From: Candidatus Sulfopaludibacter sp. SbA3
GTDB lineage: Bacteria > Acidobacteriota > Terriglobia > Bryobacterales > Bryobacteraceae
Assembly (NCBI GenBank): GCA_945890485.1
Contig: CAMDCN010000005.1
Location: forward strand, 62,001 to 126,000
DNA length: 64,000 bases
Direction: 5' to 3'
The notes under the pieces were generated by a model. It worked only from the letters and a program-made list of their open reading frames with translations, was not told the origin of the DNA and did no database searches. A program made the position numbers and the translations under genes. Below, piece after piece: positions 10,153 through 20,322 of this stretch (positions are counted from its first letter, which is position 1; each line of letters opens with the position of its first letter).

Positions 10153-10472
10153 GATATGTATCCCGGCCGAGGGTTGCCCCCTAACTCCAACCCGGCATAG
10201 TGCGAGGTTCCGACATGTGCCAAATGCGCCGCGGCAACTCGCCAACCGCAACAACATTTACCTATGGGCGTCTTCGCGAAGGCCTGCAGACGGTGATCCA
10301 ACCCGGAGTAAATCAGCGGCTGGCCCACCGACTGCAAATAGCATCCTACGACTGTCACCGCACCTCTCGTAGCCAGCCAAAACACCTTCGGATGCGTCAC
10401 TGAGTTATACTCGGCGAACATGGATTGCTGGATGATTGCCGGACAATCTTGCTAGCTCCCGAGGAAAAACAA
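10153..10472. other. Intergenic stretch before the giant ATPase-kinase
   Basis: About 320 bases between the topoisomerase-RecQ fusion and the giant kinase. I see no convincing gene, RNA or terminator. A minus-strand frame starting at 10421 has no recognisable domain. The GAGGA at 10461-10465 is the likely ribosome-binding site of the downstream gene. Confidence 0.5.
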
Positions 10473-13400
10473 ATGGTAAGTCAATCCGTTTTAAGGATCC
10501 CAAACGACTCGCTGTCGAGGATTGCTGCTGAGATGTTTTCGAAAGTACCTCGGAATAGGATCCAGCAGGCGCTAGCAGACTCCCGCGTTATCTCCAGATC
10601 CGATGAACCACAACGATTTCGACAGGTCTCGACTGACGCCGACAGTTGGCTAGACCTGATCCGGTCAAGCCAGACGTCAGAGCAGCAGGCCCTCCAGCTT
10701 GTGCGGCTGTTGAGCCCCCTCGCAGAAATTTACGTGCGAACATCGCCTCCGGCTATCCGCAGCGCATTCGAAGAAGCACGGCGCGCTGCAGAGCGTCTCG
10801 ATTCTGGTAGATTTTGGAACCAACTTGAGAAGGTCGATACGACGAGCAACGAAGCCCATCTAAACACCATTGAAGATTGGGCTGCACTCCTGTGGCTCCG
10901 GACAGCGTCAGAAAACACGAAGGAGCGGATTTCCGAACTTTCAGGCTGGCACGAACAATCGCTCCTTGGTTCCCCTGGCAATGAGCAATTGGCACAGTCG
11001 GAGCAAGGCAGTGCTACGGTGCTTGACCCAGCATTGGCGAATTCTTCGGACGATGCGCCAATAGTCAAACTGCTCGAATTGCTTCACCGACTCGCCAGCC
11101 CTCCAGTCGCCCCCGACTGGTCACTCGTCCAGATCGCGGACGCTGTCGCGATTCCTCCTGCTGAGATCGCTCTTCCGGATTTAAGTGCTCTGGACACCGC
11201 GATGACAAGCCTTCGTGAACGGCTCCGCATGCTCATCGGAATGTCAACGTGGGAGGTTGGGCTCGCTACCCTCCCAGAGTCGGTCGACTCTTTAGCGATA
11301 CTTGCTGGTGCTGGAATTGCAGCTCAGGATCTTGCCACCAAGATTGAATCTACTATCGAGTCCTCAAGAGAGAGAATCAGGTCTGCCATAGCATTGGTAG
11401 ACCAATCGTTGACAGAAGACCGGCTGGCCGTAGAGTCCTTCGGAGTCAATCATCAGCAGTGGGCCCCGTACATCGCATCTGCGAAAGAGCTGGTCGCCAA
11501 CAATCACGCACTCCTTCGTCGGGCGCTAGAGCGGTGCCTGAAGATTGGAAGTGAGATCGAGGCTGCTGCGGCCTGTTTGACCGCAGGCGACCAAGAACAA
11601 CTAGGACTTGCCGTCAAGTCTGCCATACGGGACCGAAATATTCCGGCTCTCCAGACCCTAAAGGAAGGGGTCGACATTCGTAGCAGTGAAATACGATCAT
11701 TTTCGCTGAGAGAAGCTGAGATCGCTCAGAAGACATTGGACGCAATCCGTGAGAACAGTACTTATGTCGACGACCAGTTTGCCTTAGCTTGCTTTGAATT
11801 GTTTTCGGAAGGCAAGAGTCAGATGGCCTATAACTTGCTAGCTTCCTTCTTCAGGGCGAACGCAGATCGGCGCGCTCTGGATGATCATCGGTCGGAGCCG
11901 AATGCGCTCAGCCGAGTGAGTGACTCGGGACCAACCGCCAATTTCATAGCGCGCTTTCGTCCCCGCGATCCAGCAATACAGGATTCAAGCAAACCGGTTG
12001 ATGCTACTGATTTGGGGCGCCGTCTCTATGCCAGGGCGATAGCTGCACTATCAGCGGATTCCACCGTCAATTTTGTCGATAACGCCCTTGATCTCTTGGT
12101 GATCGCAACAGAGGGTGGTCCTGGTTGCGCAGATTTTGCCTATGCTGCACTCACTCTTCTCGCGTTGCCCCGTCCGGAGTTCGGGTCACTTGCGGGATGG
12201 GGAGCTAGGATCACCAGCACCTGTCCTTCATTTGATGAGGCGTGCAAGCCCGAACTTCTCAACGCCTCCACCATGGTGTTGTTGCAGCGACGTTCGTTGG
12301 ACGAATTCCTTGCGGAGAGATTCGCCTACAGCGAAGTAATAGCCAGTATCGACATTCTTTTTGCAGCGATATGCCGGTCGGCCACAAACAGCACCGCGCT
12401 CGAGGATCTAGCGTTCGCTTGTGGAAATTCGGGCAGATTTAGTGATAACACGTACGCCCGCTCGTTCATCGACTCACTCGTCCGCAACCGTTCCGTTCCG
12501 CCAGAAGCGACTGCCCAAGTCAATGGCGCAATCGAGAGGGCGCTGATGGGAACGTCGAAGCCAAACTTAGAGGTGCCGGCACTCAGATGGGTCGAGTCCG
12601 GCATACGAGCTCTGCATAGTGGACTTCGGCTAAAGCGGGCAATCCGAGGGGACTCTGGCATGCCGAAAGTGTCGGTTCCGGTTAGTGTAAAGTCCTCTGG
12701 AGGGTATGCCTACTCTAACGGCCAAGCTGTAGTTGATGTGGCTCTTCTGGTAAGTAACCCTTCTAGGGATGCTTTTTCAATCGTTGAACTCGTCATAGCG
12801 CGCTCGGCCAATCCTTGGTTACTCGAGGACGTACTGGCGCACATCGGGCCAATGGCTTCCGACGACAAAATTCTCGTGCCTGTTAGTTTCGACTTAGTAG
12901 GCCAATTATCAACACCAGGAACGCTCTCTCTGGAATGTCGCTTAGTGTTTAAAGACCCTTCGAAAGGTGGGAGGACACGATACTCCGCCACATCACTCGA
13001 CTTGCCGATCCGCATGGCGCAAACAGCTAAGATGAGCGACTATCCCGGTGCAAACAGCCGTCCATTGATTCTCGAGGGTGATGTCTTGGAGAGGTCACCC
13101 TCGAGTGTCAAGAGGTCGCTTGAAGCGATTACTGCCGGGCTATTGAAGGATGGCGTTGGCGCGATGCTGTTCGGTCGTCGTCGGCGAGGCAAGACCTCCG
13201 TATTGCGCACTTTAGAGCAGAACGTGGAAGTTCAACGATTGTACTGTGTGATATTCGATAGCATAGAATATCGTCCGTTTGAATCTTTTGGTACTGTGAT
13301 CATTCATTTGGCCGAGGTTCTTGACCAAGTCGTTCTTCGCCTAGATCTCAACATCACTCCACTTCGTGATCGAATAAATTCAAACTCGGAGCCTTGGGCG

Positions 13401-16130
13401 TGCATACAGAGTTGGCTGGGTGATTTGCGTGAACATGTTTCTCAACCGACTCGAGTCCTTTTGCTCCTGGACGAGTTTCAAAAGTGGTTGTCACGGTTAA
13501 CTGACACTGAACTCGGTGCTGTCCTTGGAGTTTTCCGCGGACTTCGAAACATACCAGTCTCCGAAAAGATTTCATTCTCATTTGTCCTTTCGGGCCTAAC
13601 TAATCTTCGCGCCTATGCGAAAGCGTCAAACGATTTCAGAAATTCAGTTGAATACTATGAACTGAAGCCGTTTAACAAGGACGAGGCAGAAGCACTGATT
13701 CGAGCTAATAGTACCATTGAGTTTGATCGCCGAGCGCTAAGCCGAATTCGTGATTTGTCTGGTGGTAACCCATTCTTAATCAACCTTTTATGCCAGGACG
13801 TAGTGGAAGAGTTGCGTGGCGTGAACCGATGCTACTGCCTCCTTGGCGATATAGAGTACGTGATCGCGAAGCACTTGGAGCGTGGCGAGGACAGCAAAGT
13901 CTGGAGATATCTAGAATACCTGCTCAGAAAGGATGAAGAAGATCATGGATCTCAGATAGCTGAGTATCCAACTATTGTAGCGCTCGCGGCAGCCCTCCGG
14001 CAAAGGTCTTTAGCTCGAGGATATGTGTCACTTGAAGATATAGAACAGGTTCTCCGCGTGAGAGGGCTTGCCTGCGATCTTGGCATTCTGCAGGGCCAAC
14101 TTGCGACTGCCCTTAGCAATGAATTAATAGAGGAAGCCTCTGGGAGGTTTACTATTGCCACTGGATGGCTCTGTGAGTGGCTGGGTCACGGAGATCGACT
14201 GCTCCCGGTCGGACCTGCAGATGTCGACGGCCTCGTTCTGAATAGATTTAGAATGGGTTCAAAGATTAGTGCTGGCGGCCAGTCCGACGTATATGAGGCG
14301 TTTGATCTCACGAAGGGAAATGCCAGGGTAATACTCAAGATATACCGACCGGTGGGCGGCAGCCGCAGTTCTCTGCTGTTTGATCGCGAAGCAAAGGTGT
14401 TGTATCTTGTTAACCATCCAGGCGTCGTTACCTTGATTGAGCATGACGTTGATGATGAAAGAGGCAATGTGCTCGTCTTGAAGCCCGTGCCCGGGCAGAC
14501 TTTGGGCCAGTTAATCGCATCTGGCTCGGCGATTGCCAAAGACCTTGTCGGAAAGGCGGCGCAGCTCGGCACGCAAGTTAGGTTCCTTCAAGAATTATCA
14601 GAAGCCCTTTGGTCCTGCCATGTGCTAGGTATTGTGCATAAAGATGTTACACCAAACAATGTCATGGTCCGCGAGGATAGCGGGACATTTCGCCCGGTGT
14701 TGATTGATTTTGGTCTCGCCTCGCATCCTGATGATGGCTTGATAGAGATAACATCTGCCCACTTTACTATGGGTTACGCTGCGCCCGAGAAGCATCGCGG
14801 GATGCCTAGGCGAGCACCGGCAGATGTCTATGGTCTTGGCCTAATAGCGTACGAACTCATAACGGGAAAGTTCGCATTTCCTGGATCGGCACTGCAGTGT
14901 ATTCAGGCCCAGAGTTCCTTTGATTTCGAGCCAGTGCTTGATGCCCGCGGAGATGTCCCGCAGAAACTTGCTGTATTGATTGAGAGTATGCTTCATGTCG
15001 ATCCCAGTCACCGGCCAGATGCTATCACCGTTTCAAAGGGAATGGCGACCGCATTAGTTCCAGATGAGTGGAGAGACTTCGCACGAGTCGGCATGCAGCA
15101 GTTCGCAAACGACAGTCTGGCGTTAGCATATGAATCGTTGTCAAAGGCAGTGTTTGCGGTCGACGCCGACCTGAGGTCTCCTGATTTTGTCGACGCACTC
15201 GAAACGCTTGCAAGCGTAGCAGGCGCTACTGCGAAGTTGGGTGAGATTGCTCAACCCTTGATGAAGCGATTCTGTGAGAGCGCTATCGTTCAGCGGGCGT
15301 CGTTCCCGGTCACTGCTGCTAGCAGCTTATTGAAAGAGTTCACCAGTGCGAGTTTGGATGCCAGAAGTAAACACGCAACACGCTGCGCAATTGAATGCCT
15401 CTGTGCTGCGGTTGAAAGTAACGGGCCAATTGTGGCCCTTTGCGACATACTTGAGGCACTGATGAACTGTCTTCGTCAGCCACCGTTCTGGGACTCACGA
15501 CACGAGCTATTCCTTCTATTCGATTCCTATCGAAGTGGGCGGTACTTGTCACAAGAGCGACTCGGTTTCTGGTGCGTCGAGGCATGCGGTATCGCCCACG
15601 GTGTTAACGCCAACCACTCCGAATGTCAACTATGGCTGCAGCGAGCGGAGACTCTTGGCGTTCGCGAAAGCGATCCGTTCGCGAGCGAAACCAGGCGGCT
15701 TGCACCGTTGATTGAGAGCGTAGGTTCTATTAGCTTACCCGCTATCGCTCCGCAAGAAGAAGCGGAGAAGGTTATCGGAAGTGATGAGCAGGGACATTAT
15801 GATGTGAAACGGATTGTGGCGTGGGCAAAAAAAGTTCAGCGGCTTTATCCTTGGGTGCTCAGCGTTCGGCGTGTACGGGGGGATGGCAATATCGCTCCGT
15901 TCCCGACTCGGCTTTTGGGAGATGAAGCAGTACCAAGGCATACGAAGAATTTGCCCGAGGTCCTCCATAATCTGGTAATTCCCGCCGTCCTTGATGCCAG
16001 CTATTCTGTCGGAGCAGATAGGGCCCTAAGAATCAACATAGTCTTACCGGTGGGAACAACCGCTGGTCAGAGGGATGTGGCATTCCGTAGCCTTCGCGAG
16101 AACCGCAGATTGTTTCCGGAGGAATGTTGA
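10473..16130 (+). CDS. Giant STAND-like ATPase-Ser/Thr protein kinase, unknown function
   Basis: About 1885 residues. The ATG at 10473 has GAGGA eight bases upstream; a TTG at 10425 is the longest possible start. Numbered from 10425: a helical N-terminal region (to about 740); a beta-rich, Ig-like stretch (about 745-860); an AAA/STAND-type ATPase with Walker A 'GRRRRGKTS' (917-925), Walker B 'VLLLLDEFQKW' (D1016) and 'SGGNPFLINLL'; a winged-helix-like link; a protein kinase (about 1272-1555) with 'ISAGGQSDVYEA', catalytic 'HKDVTPNN' (D1407), 'IDFGLA' (D1428) and 'YAAPEKH'; and a 340-residue helical tail. Catalytic residues look intact. No signal peptide or obvious membrane span, so it is probably cytoplasmic. 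It stands alone, with codon use visibly less GC-rich than both neighbours, suggesting acquisition. ATP-dependent sensing coupled to phosphorylation, perhaps phage defence, is inference. Confidence 0.82.
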   Translation: MVSQSVLRIPNDSLSRIAAEMFSKVPRNRIQQALADSRVISRSDEPQRFRQVSTDADSWLDLIRSSQTSEQQALQLVRLLSPLAEIYVRTSPPAIRSAFEEARRAAERLDSGRFWNQLEKVDTTSNEAHLNTIEDWAALLWLRTASENTKERISELSGWHEQSLLGSPGNEQLAQSEQGSATVLDPALANSSDDAPIVKLLELLHRLASPPVAPDWSLVQIADAVAIPPAEIALPDLSALDTAMTSLRERLRMLIGMSTWEVGLATLPESVDSLAILAGAGIAAQDLATKIESTIESSRERIRSAIALVDQSLTEDRLAVESFGVNHQQWAPYIASAKELVANNHALLRRALERCLKIGSEIEAAAACLTAGDQEQLGLAVKSAIRDRNIPALQTLKEGVDIRSSEIRSFSLREAEIAQKTLDAIRENSTYVDDQFALACFELFSEGKSQMAYNLLASFFRANADRRALDDHRSEPNALSRVSDSGPTANFIARFRPRDPAIQDSSKPVDATDLGRRLYARAIAALSADSTVNFVDNALDLLVIATEGGPGCADFAYAALTLLALPRPEFGSLAGWGARITSTCPSFDEACKPELLNASTMVLLQRRSLDEFLAERFAYSEVIASIDILFAAICRSATNSTALEDLAFACGNSGRFSDNTYARSFIDSLVRNRSVPPEATAQVNGAIERALMGTSKPNLEVPALRWVESGIRALHSGLRLKRAIRGDSGMPKVSVPVSVKSSGGYAYSNGQAVVDVALLVSNPSRDAFSIVELVIARSANPWLLEDVLAHIGPMASDDKILVPVSFDLVGQLSTPGTLSLECRLVFKDPSKGGRTRYSATSLDLPIRMAQTAKMSDYPGANSRPLILEGDVLERSPSSVKRSLEAITAGLLKDGVGAMLFGRRRRGKTSVLRTLEQNVEVQRLYCVIFDSIEYRPFESFGTVIIHLAEVLDQVVLRLDLNITPLRDRINSNSEPWACIQSWLGDLREHVSQPTRVLLLLDEFQKWLSRLTDTELGAVLGVFRGLRNIPVSEKISFSFVLSGLTNLRAYAKASNDFRNSVEYYELKPFNKDEAEALIRANSTIEFDRRALSRIRDLSGGNPFLINLLCQDVVEELRGVNRCYCLLGDIEYVIAKHLERGEDSKVWRYLEYLLRKDEEDHGSQIAEYPTIVALAAALRQRSLARGYVSLEDIEQVLRVRGLACDLGILQGQLATALSNELIEEASGRFTIATGWLCEWLGHGDRLLPVGPADVDGLVLNRFRMGSKISAGGQSDVYEAFDLTKGNARVILKIYRPVGGSRSSLLFDREAKVLYLVNHPGVVTLIEHDVDDERGNVLVLKPVPGQTLGQLIASGSAIAKDLVGKAAQLGTQVRFLQELSEALWSCHVLGIVHKDVTPNNVMVREDSGTFRPVLIDFGLASHPDDGLIEITSAHFTMGYAAPEKHRGMPRRAPADVYGLGLIAYELITGKFAFPGSALQCIQAQSSFDFEPVLDARGDVPQKLAVLIESMLHVDPSHRPDAITVSKGMATALVPDEWRDFARVGMQQFANDSLALAYESLSKAVFAVDADLRSPDFVDALETLASVAGATAKLGEIAQPLMKRFCESAIVQRASFPVTAASSLLKEFTSASLDARSKHATRCAIECLCAAVESNGPIVALCDILEALMNCLRQPPFWDSRHELFLLFDSYRSGRYLSQERLGFWCVEACGIAHGVNANHSECQLWLQRAETLGVRESDPFASETRRLAPLIESVGSISLPAIAPQEEAEKVIGSDEQGHYDVKRIVAWAKKVQRLYPWVLSVRRVRGDGNIAPFPTRLLGDEAVPRHTKNLPEVLHNLVIPAVLDASYSVGADRALRINIVLPVGTTAGQRDVAFRSLRENRRLFPEEC

Positions 16131-16212
16131 GGTGGGAGATTGGAGCCGGGCTGAACCCAAATAGGCATGTCGACGCCCAATCCGGAAGTGACACTACGTA
16201 TAGAGTAGAAGT

Positions 16213-19200
16213 GTGGTTCGGCGCCCCTGCTCTCTCCAATTGGCCCCCCTCGCCTTGCTCGCCCACGCGCTTGCTCAAGGCCAATCGGACCCCTTCCCGC
16301 AGCAGATTCGGCCGCTACTGCAGAAGTACTGCGTGTCCTGTCACTCCACCGCCCAACACACCGGCGATGTCGATCTCGAACGCTTCGGATCTTCGGCGGA
16401 TGTCCTCCGCGATCCTTCCACCTGGCTCAAAGTGGTCGAGCAGCTTCAAGTGGGCGAGATGCCCCCCAAAGTCACGCCGCAGCCCGGCGCTAGCGAGAAA
16501 GCCCGGCTGTTGAGTTGGATCGACGGAGCCCTCCGCACCGCCGCCCGCACCCAAGCTGGCGACCCCGGCCCGGTCGTGTTGCGCCGTCCGAATAACGCCG
16601 AATATACTTTCACCGTTCGCGACCTCACCGGTGTCGCCTCCCTCGATCCAGCGAAAGAGTTCCCTGCTGACGGGGCCGCCGGCGAAGGCTTTATGAACAC
16701 CGGCAACGCGCTCTCCATGTCCCCGTCGCTCGTCACCAAGTACCTCGACGCGGGCAAGGCCATCGCCAGCCATGCCGTCCTGCAGCCCAATGGAATCCGC
16801 TTCTCCGCGGGGGCCTCCCGGCGCGATTGGACCAACGAGATCCTCGCGGATATTCGCAAGTTCTATAGTGCGTTTACGGAAGCGGGCGGCGCCGAAACCG
16901 TAACGCAGCAGGGCATTGAACTCGATAAAAACAAGGGCGGCGCGCTGCCTCTGCGCCGGTACCTCAATGCCTCGCTCACGTTGCGTGGCCCCGCCGCTCC
17001 CGGCGCTGTCGAGCGCGTCGCCCGGGCGTCCAACCTCAGCCCTAAATACCTCGGCGCTCTCGTCACGCTACTCAAGGGCAATCAGCCCTCGCCACTGCTT
17101 GATCGCTTGCGTTCGCGCTGGCGCGCTGGCAACGCTTCGGCGATCGATGCCATGCTTCAGGACATCGGCGTCTGGCAAGGCACTCTCTGGAAGTTCAGCA
17201 GCGTCGGCCACATTGGTAAAGTCGACGGCCCGAAAGCCTGGATGGAGCCCGTCGACCCGATTGTTGACCAGCAGCCCTTTCGCGTGAAACTGGCAGCTCC
17301 CCCCAACAGCGAAGCGGTCAGTCTCTACTTGGCCGCTCACGATGCCGGCGATGGCAAAGAGGGCGATATCGTCGTGTGGAACGAACCGAATCTGGTCATC
17401 CCGGGCCGTCCGCCTGTTCCGCTCCGTGATGTCCCCGCCTTTGTCGAACAGCTCTCCACGCGCCGATCCCAAATACTCGCCGCTACGGCGCAATCCTTGT
17501 TAGCGGCGGACCAATCCGCTCAGGCTGGGGTAGCAGACGACGCCCGCCAGGCGTGGTTCCGCTTCCTTGGAGTTCGATCCTCGCCCGAGTTCAAGCTGGA
17601 TCTATTCACTAAGAAAATTGATAAGTCGGGCACGTATGAGTTCGTCCAAGGCTGGGGCACCACTCAACTGCCGATGTTGCTCGCCAACTCCTCCAATCAG
17701 CACGTCCGCATTCCTGGAAACATGAAGGCGCATGGTGTGGCTGTGCATCCCTCACCGACGCTGCAAGCCGCCGTCGGCTGGCGCAGCCCCGTCGCCGCGT
17801 CGCTTCGTATTGAAGGCGCTGTCACGAGGGCTCATGCCGAATGCGGCAACGGCGTCACCTGGTCGCTGGAGTTGCGGCGCGGTGGTGCGCGGCAGCGCCT
17901 CGCTAACGGAGAAGCTCGCAACGCGTCCGCTGTCGCTCTCGGCCCGTTCGAAGGTGTCCGTGTCCAGCCTGGTGACCTCATCTCCGTCCTGATCGGGCCG
18001 CGCGAAGGCAACCACTCGTGCGATCTCACCGACATCGATCTCCGCCTGACCGGCCCCTCCGCCCGTTGGTCGCTCACGGATGACGTTGCCCCAAGCGTAC
18101 TGGCCGCCAACCCGCATGGCGTATGGCATTTCTACACTGAGCCCGTGGCCGACGCGAGCGTCGAAGCGCTGCTTCCGGCCGACTCACTGCTCGCTCGGTG
18201 GCAGACAGAGAGCCTGCCGCAGCAGCGCCGCCAGCTCGCCCAAGCGCTGCAGAATCTGCTGGCCGCTCCGGCGCCTTCCGCGACGGATACCACCGCGGAC
18301 GCAGTCCTTTATCGCCAGTTGCACTCGCTCGCCGCCCCGCTTTTCGCCGCTCCCCTGGCGGGAACGACCCTCCAGAAGTCTTCCCCTTGGGGCCTCCCCG
18401 CCGCCGCGTTTGGTCCGCAGCCCCACTGTGACGCCGTCGATCCAGCCAGTCTCTGCGTCCGCGCGCCCTCGGTGCTCGAAATGCGCCTGCCGCCGGATCT
18501 GGTCGCCAACAGCGAGTTCGTCACCACCGGCACGCTCCACCCCGCAAGCGGCGCCGAAGGAAGCGTCCAACTCGAAGTGCTCACGCAGAGGCCTCCCGCG
18601 CGCTCCGGCCTCTTGCCCACGGGCACCACCGTCGGTGATGCCAAGGGGACGTGGACCTCGAACAATCAGGTCGTCACCTATGCCATGCCGGTCGTTGTTC
18701 ATCCGAACAGCGCGGCCCGGAGACGCATCGAATCCCGCTTCCACGAGTTCCGGCAGATGTTCCCGCCAGCGCTCTGTTATACGAAGATCGTCCCGGTCGA
18801 TGAGGTGGTGACGCTCACTCTTTTCCATCGCGAAGACGATCACCTCTCTCGCCTGGTTCTCAACGAGAAACAGAAAGCAGAGCTCAATCGGCTCTGGGAC
18901 GAGCTGCACTTCGTCAGCCGCGATGCACTCACTCTCGTCGACGCCTTCGAACAGCTTTGGCAGTTTGCGACGCAGGACGCCGACCCCTCCAAGTTCGAGC
19001 CGCTGCGCCAGCCAATCCTGGCCCGAGCGGAGGCCTTCCGCCAACGGCTGATCGACGCCGAACCGACCCACGTCGACGCCGTCCTAGAGTTCGCCGACCG
19101 CGCCTACCGCCGTCCGCTGCGAATGGAAGAGAAGACCGGCCTGCGCGATCTCTATCAGAAGATGCGTCGGCAGGAGATGCCCCATGAAGAGGCCATTCGG

Positions 19201-20322
19201 CTTTTGCTGGCCCGCGTGCTGGTGGCGCCTGCCTTCCTGTATCGGACGGAGACCGCTGCCCCGGGCCGGCAAGCCGCTCCGGTTGGTGACTACGAACTCG
19301 CCAGCCGATTGAGCTACTTCCTTTGGTCCTCGATGCCTGACGCTGAGCTTCGCGCCGCGGCGGCATCCGGCAAGCTCCGCACACCCGCCGGGCTGCAAGC
19401 GCAGGCCCACCGGATGTTGCGAGATCCCCGCGTTCGCCGCTTGGCCACCGAGTTCGGCGCGGCGTGGCTGCACATCCACGATTTCGAATCGACCGACGAG
19501 AAGAGCGAACGGCACTTCCCGGAGTTCCGCGACCTCCGCGGCGCCATGTACGAAGAACCCATCCGCTTCTTCGCGGACCTCTTCGCTAATAACGGTGGCG
19601 TCCTTTCCTTGCTCGCTGCGAACCACACGTTCGTGAACGATGCTCTCGCCAAACACTACGGCATCCCCGGCGTCACCGGGCCCGAGTGGCGCCGGGTCGA
19701 TGGGATTCGGCAACATGCACGTGGGGGAGTTCTCGGTCACGCCGCTGTGCTAGCCCAACAGTCCGGCGCCTCCCGCACCAGCCCCATTCTCCGCGGCAAC
19801 TGGATTCTCGAAGTGCTGCTCGGTGAGCGTTCCCCTCGGCCGCCGAAGGATGTGCCGCAGTTGCCGGCGGACGAAGCCGCGGAAACACTCACGGTTCGCG
19901 AACTCACGGAGAAACACACCGCCGACCCGCGCTGCGCCGGGTGCCACGCCCGTATCGATCCCTTCGGCTATACGCTCGAACGGTACGATGCCATCGGCCG
20001 CCATCGCGACAAGGATCTCGGCAACCGGCCGATCAACGACCGGGCCACGGTGAAAGACGGGACGGACCTGCAGGGGCTCGAGGGTCTCCGGACCTACCTG
20101 CTCACGAAGGGCCGCAGCGCCTTTGTCCGGCAGTTCTCAAAGAAACTGCTTGGTTACGCGCTGGGACGGGCGGTTCAATTGTCGGACGAGCCTTTGCTCA
20201 CGGACATGCAGACACGGCTTGCCGCCACCGGGTATCCCGTCCGCACCGTGGTTGACATGATCGTCGGGAGCCGTCAGTTCCGGGAAATTCGAGGTCGCGA
20301 TCATGAACAGGAACAGCAGTAG
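16213..20322 (+). CDS. Secreted DUF1592-family c-type cytochrome protein
   Basis: A 1369-residue exported protein of the planctomycete/acidobacterial DUF1587-DUF1595-DUF1592-DUF1588-DUF1585 family. A signal-like segment (residues 7-22, 'SLQLAPLALLAHALA') precedes a cytochrome motif 'CVSCH' (C40, C43, H44) and the DUF1587 region ('MPPKVTPQPG'). After a long carbohydrate-binding-like middle, 'VLEFADRAYRRPLR' (DUF1595), 'YELASRLSYFLWSSMPD' (DUF1592), 'RCAGCHARIDPFGYTLERYD' with a second heme motif (DUF1588), and the DUF1585 tail 'LLGYALGR' follow. The start is a GTG with a weak ribosome site. The stop overlaps the next gene by 20 bases, and such pairs are common in these phyla. Electron transfer during polymer breakdown has been suggested for the family; the true substrate is unknown. 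Confidence 0.88.
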   Translation: MVRRPCSLQLAPLALLAHALAQGQSDPFPQQIRPLLQKYCVSCHSTAQHTGDVDLERFGSSADVLRDPSTWLKVVEQLQVGEMPPKVTPQPGASEKARLLSWIDGALRTAARTQAGDPGPVVLRRPNNAEYTFTVRDLTGVASLDPAKEFPADGAAGEGFMNTGNALSMSPSLVTKYLDAGKAIASHAVLQPNGIRFSAGASRRDWTNEILADIRKFYSAFTEAGGAETVTQQGIELDKNKGGALPLRRYLNASLTLRGPAAPGAVERVARASNLSPKYLGALVTLLKGNQPSPLLDRLRSRWRAGNASAIDAMLQDIGVWQGTLWKFSSVGHIGKVDGPKAWMEPVDPIVDQQPFRVKLAAPPNSEAVSLYLAAHDAGDGKEGDIVVWNEPNLVIPGRPPVPLRDVPAFVEQLSTRRSQILAATAQSLLAADQSAQAGVADDARQAWFRFLGVRSSPEFKLDLFTKKIDKSGTYEFVQGWGTTQLPMLLANSSNQHVRIPGNMKAHGVAVHPSPTLQAAVGWRSPVAASLRIEGAVTRAHAECGNGVTWSLELRRGGARQRLANGEARNASAVALGPFEGVRVQPGDLISVLIGPREGNHSCDLTDIDLRLTGPSARWSLTDDVAPSVLAANPHGVWHFYTEPVADASVEALLPADSLLARWQTESLPQQRRQLAQALQNLLAAPAPSATDTTADAVLYRQLHSLAAPLFAAPLAGTTLQKSSPWGLPAAAFGPQPHCDAVDPASLCVRAPSVLEMRLPPDLVANSEFVTTGTLHPASGAEGSVQLEVLTQRPPARSGLLPTGTTVGDAKGTWTSNNQVVTYAMPVVVHPNSAARRRIESRFHEFRQMFPPALCYTKIVPVDEVVTLTLFHREDDHLSRLVLNEKQKAELNRLWDELHFVSRDALTLVDAFEQLWQFATQDADPSKFEPLRQPILARAEAFRQRLIDAEPTHVDAVLEFADRAYRRPLRMEEKTGLRDLYQKMRRQEMPHEEAIRLLLARVLVAPAFLYRTETAAPGRQAAPVGDYELASRLSYFLWSSMPDAELRAAAASGKLRTPAGLQAQAHRMLRDPRVRRLATEFGAAWLHIHDFESTDEKSERHFPEFRDLRGAMYEEPIRFFADLFANNGGVLSLLAANHTFVNDALAKHYGIPGVTGPEWRRVDGIRQHARGGVLGHAAVLAQQSGASRTSPILRGNWILEVLLGERSPRPPKDVPQLPADEAAETLTVRELTEKHTADPRCAGCHARIDPFGYTLERYDAIGRHRDKDLGNRPINDRATVKDGTDLQGLEGLRTYLLTKGRSAFVRQFSKKLLGYALGRAVQLSDEPLLTDMQTRLAATGYPVRTVVDMIVGSRQFREIRGRDHEQEQQ

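Noticed and set aside
10089-10421. 110-codon minus-strand frame in the gap before the giant kinase
   Set aside because: No domain, overlaps the recQ end, and composition is not convincing.
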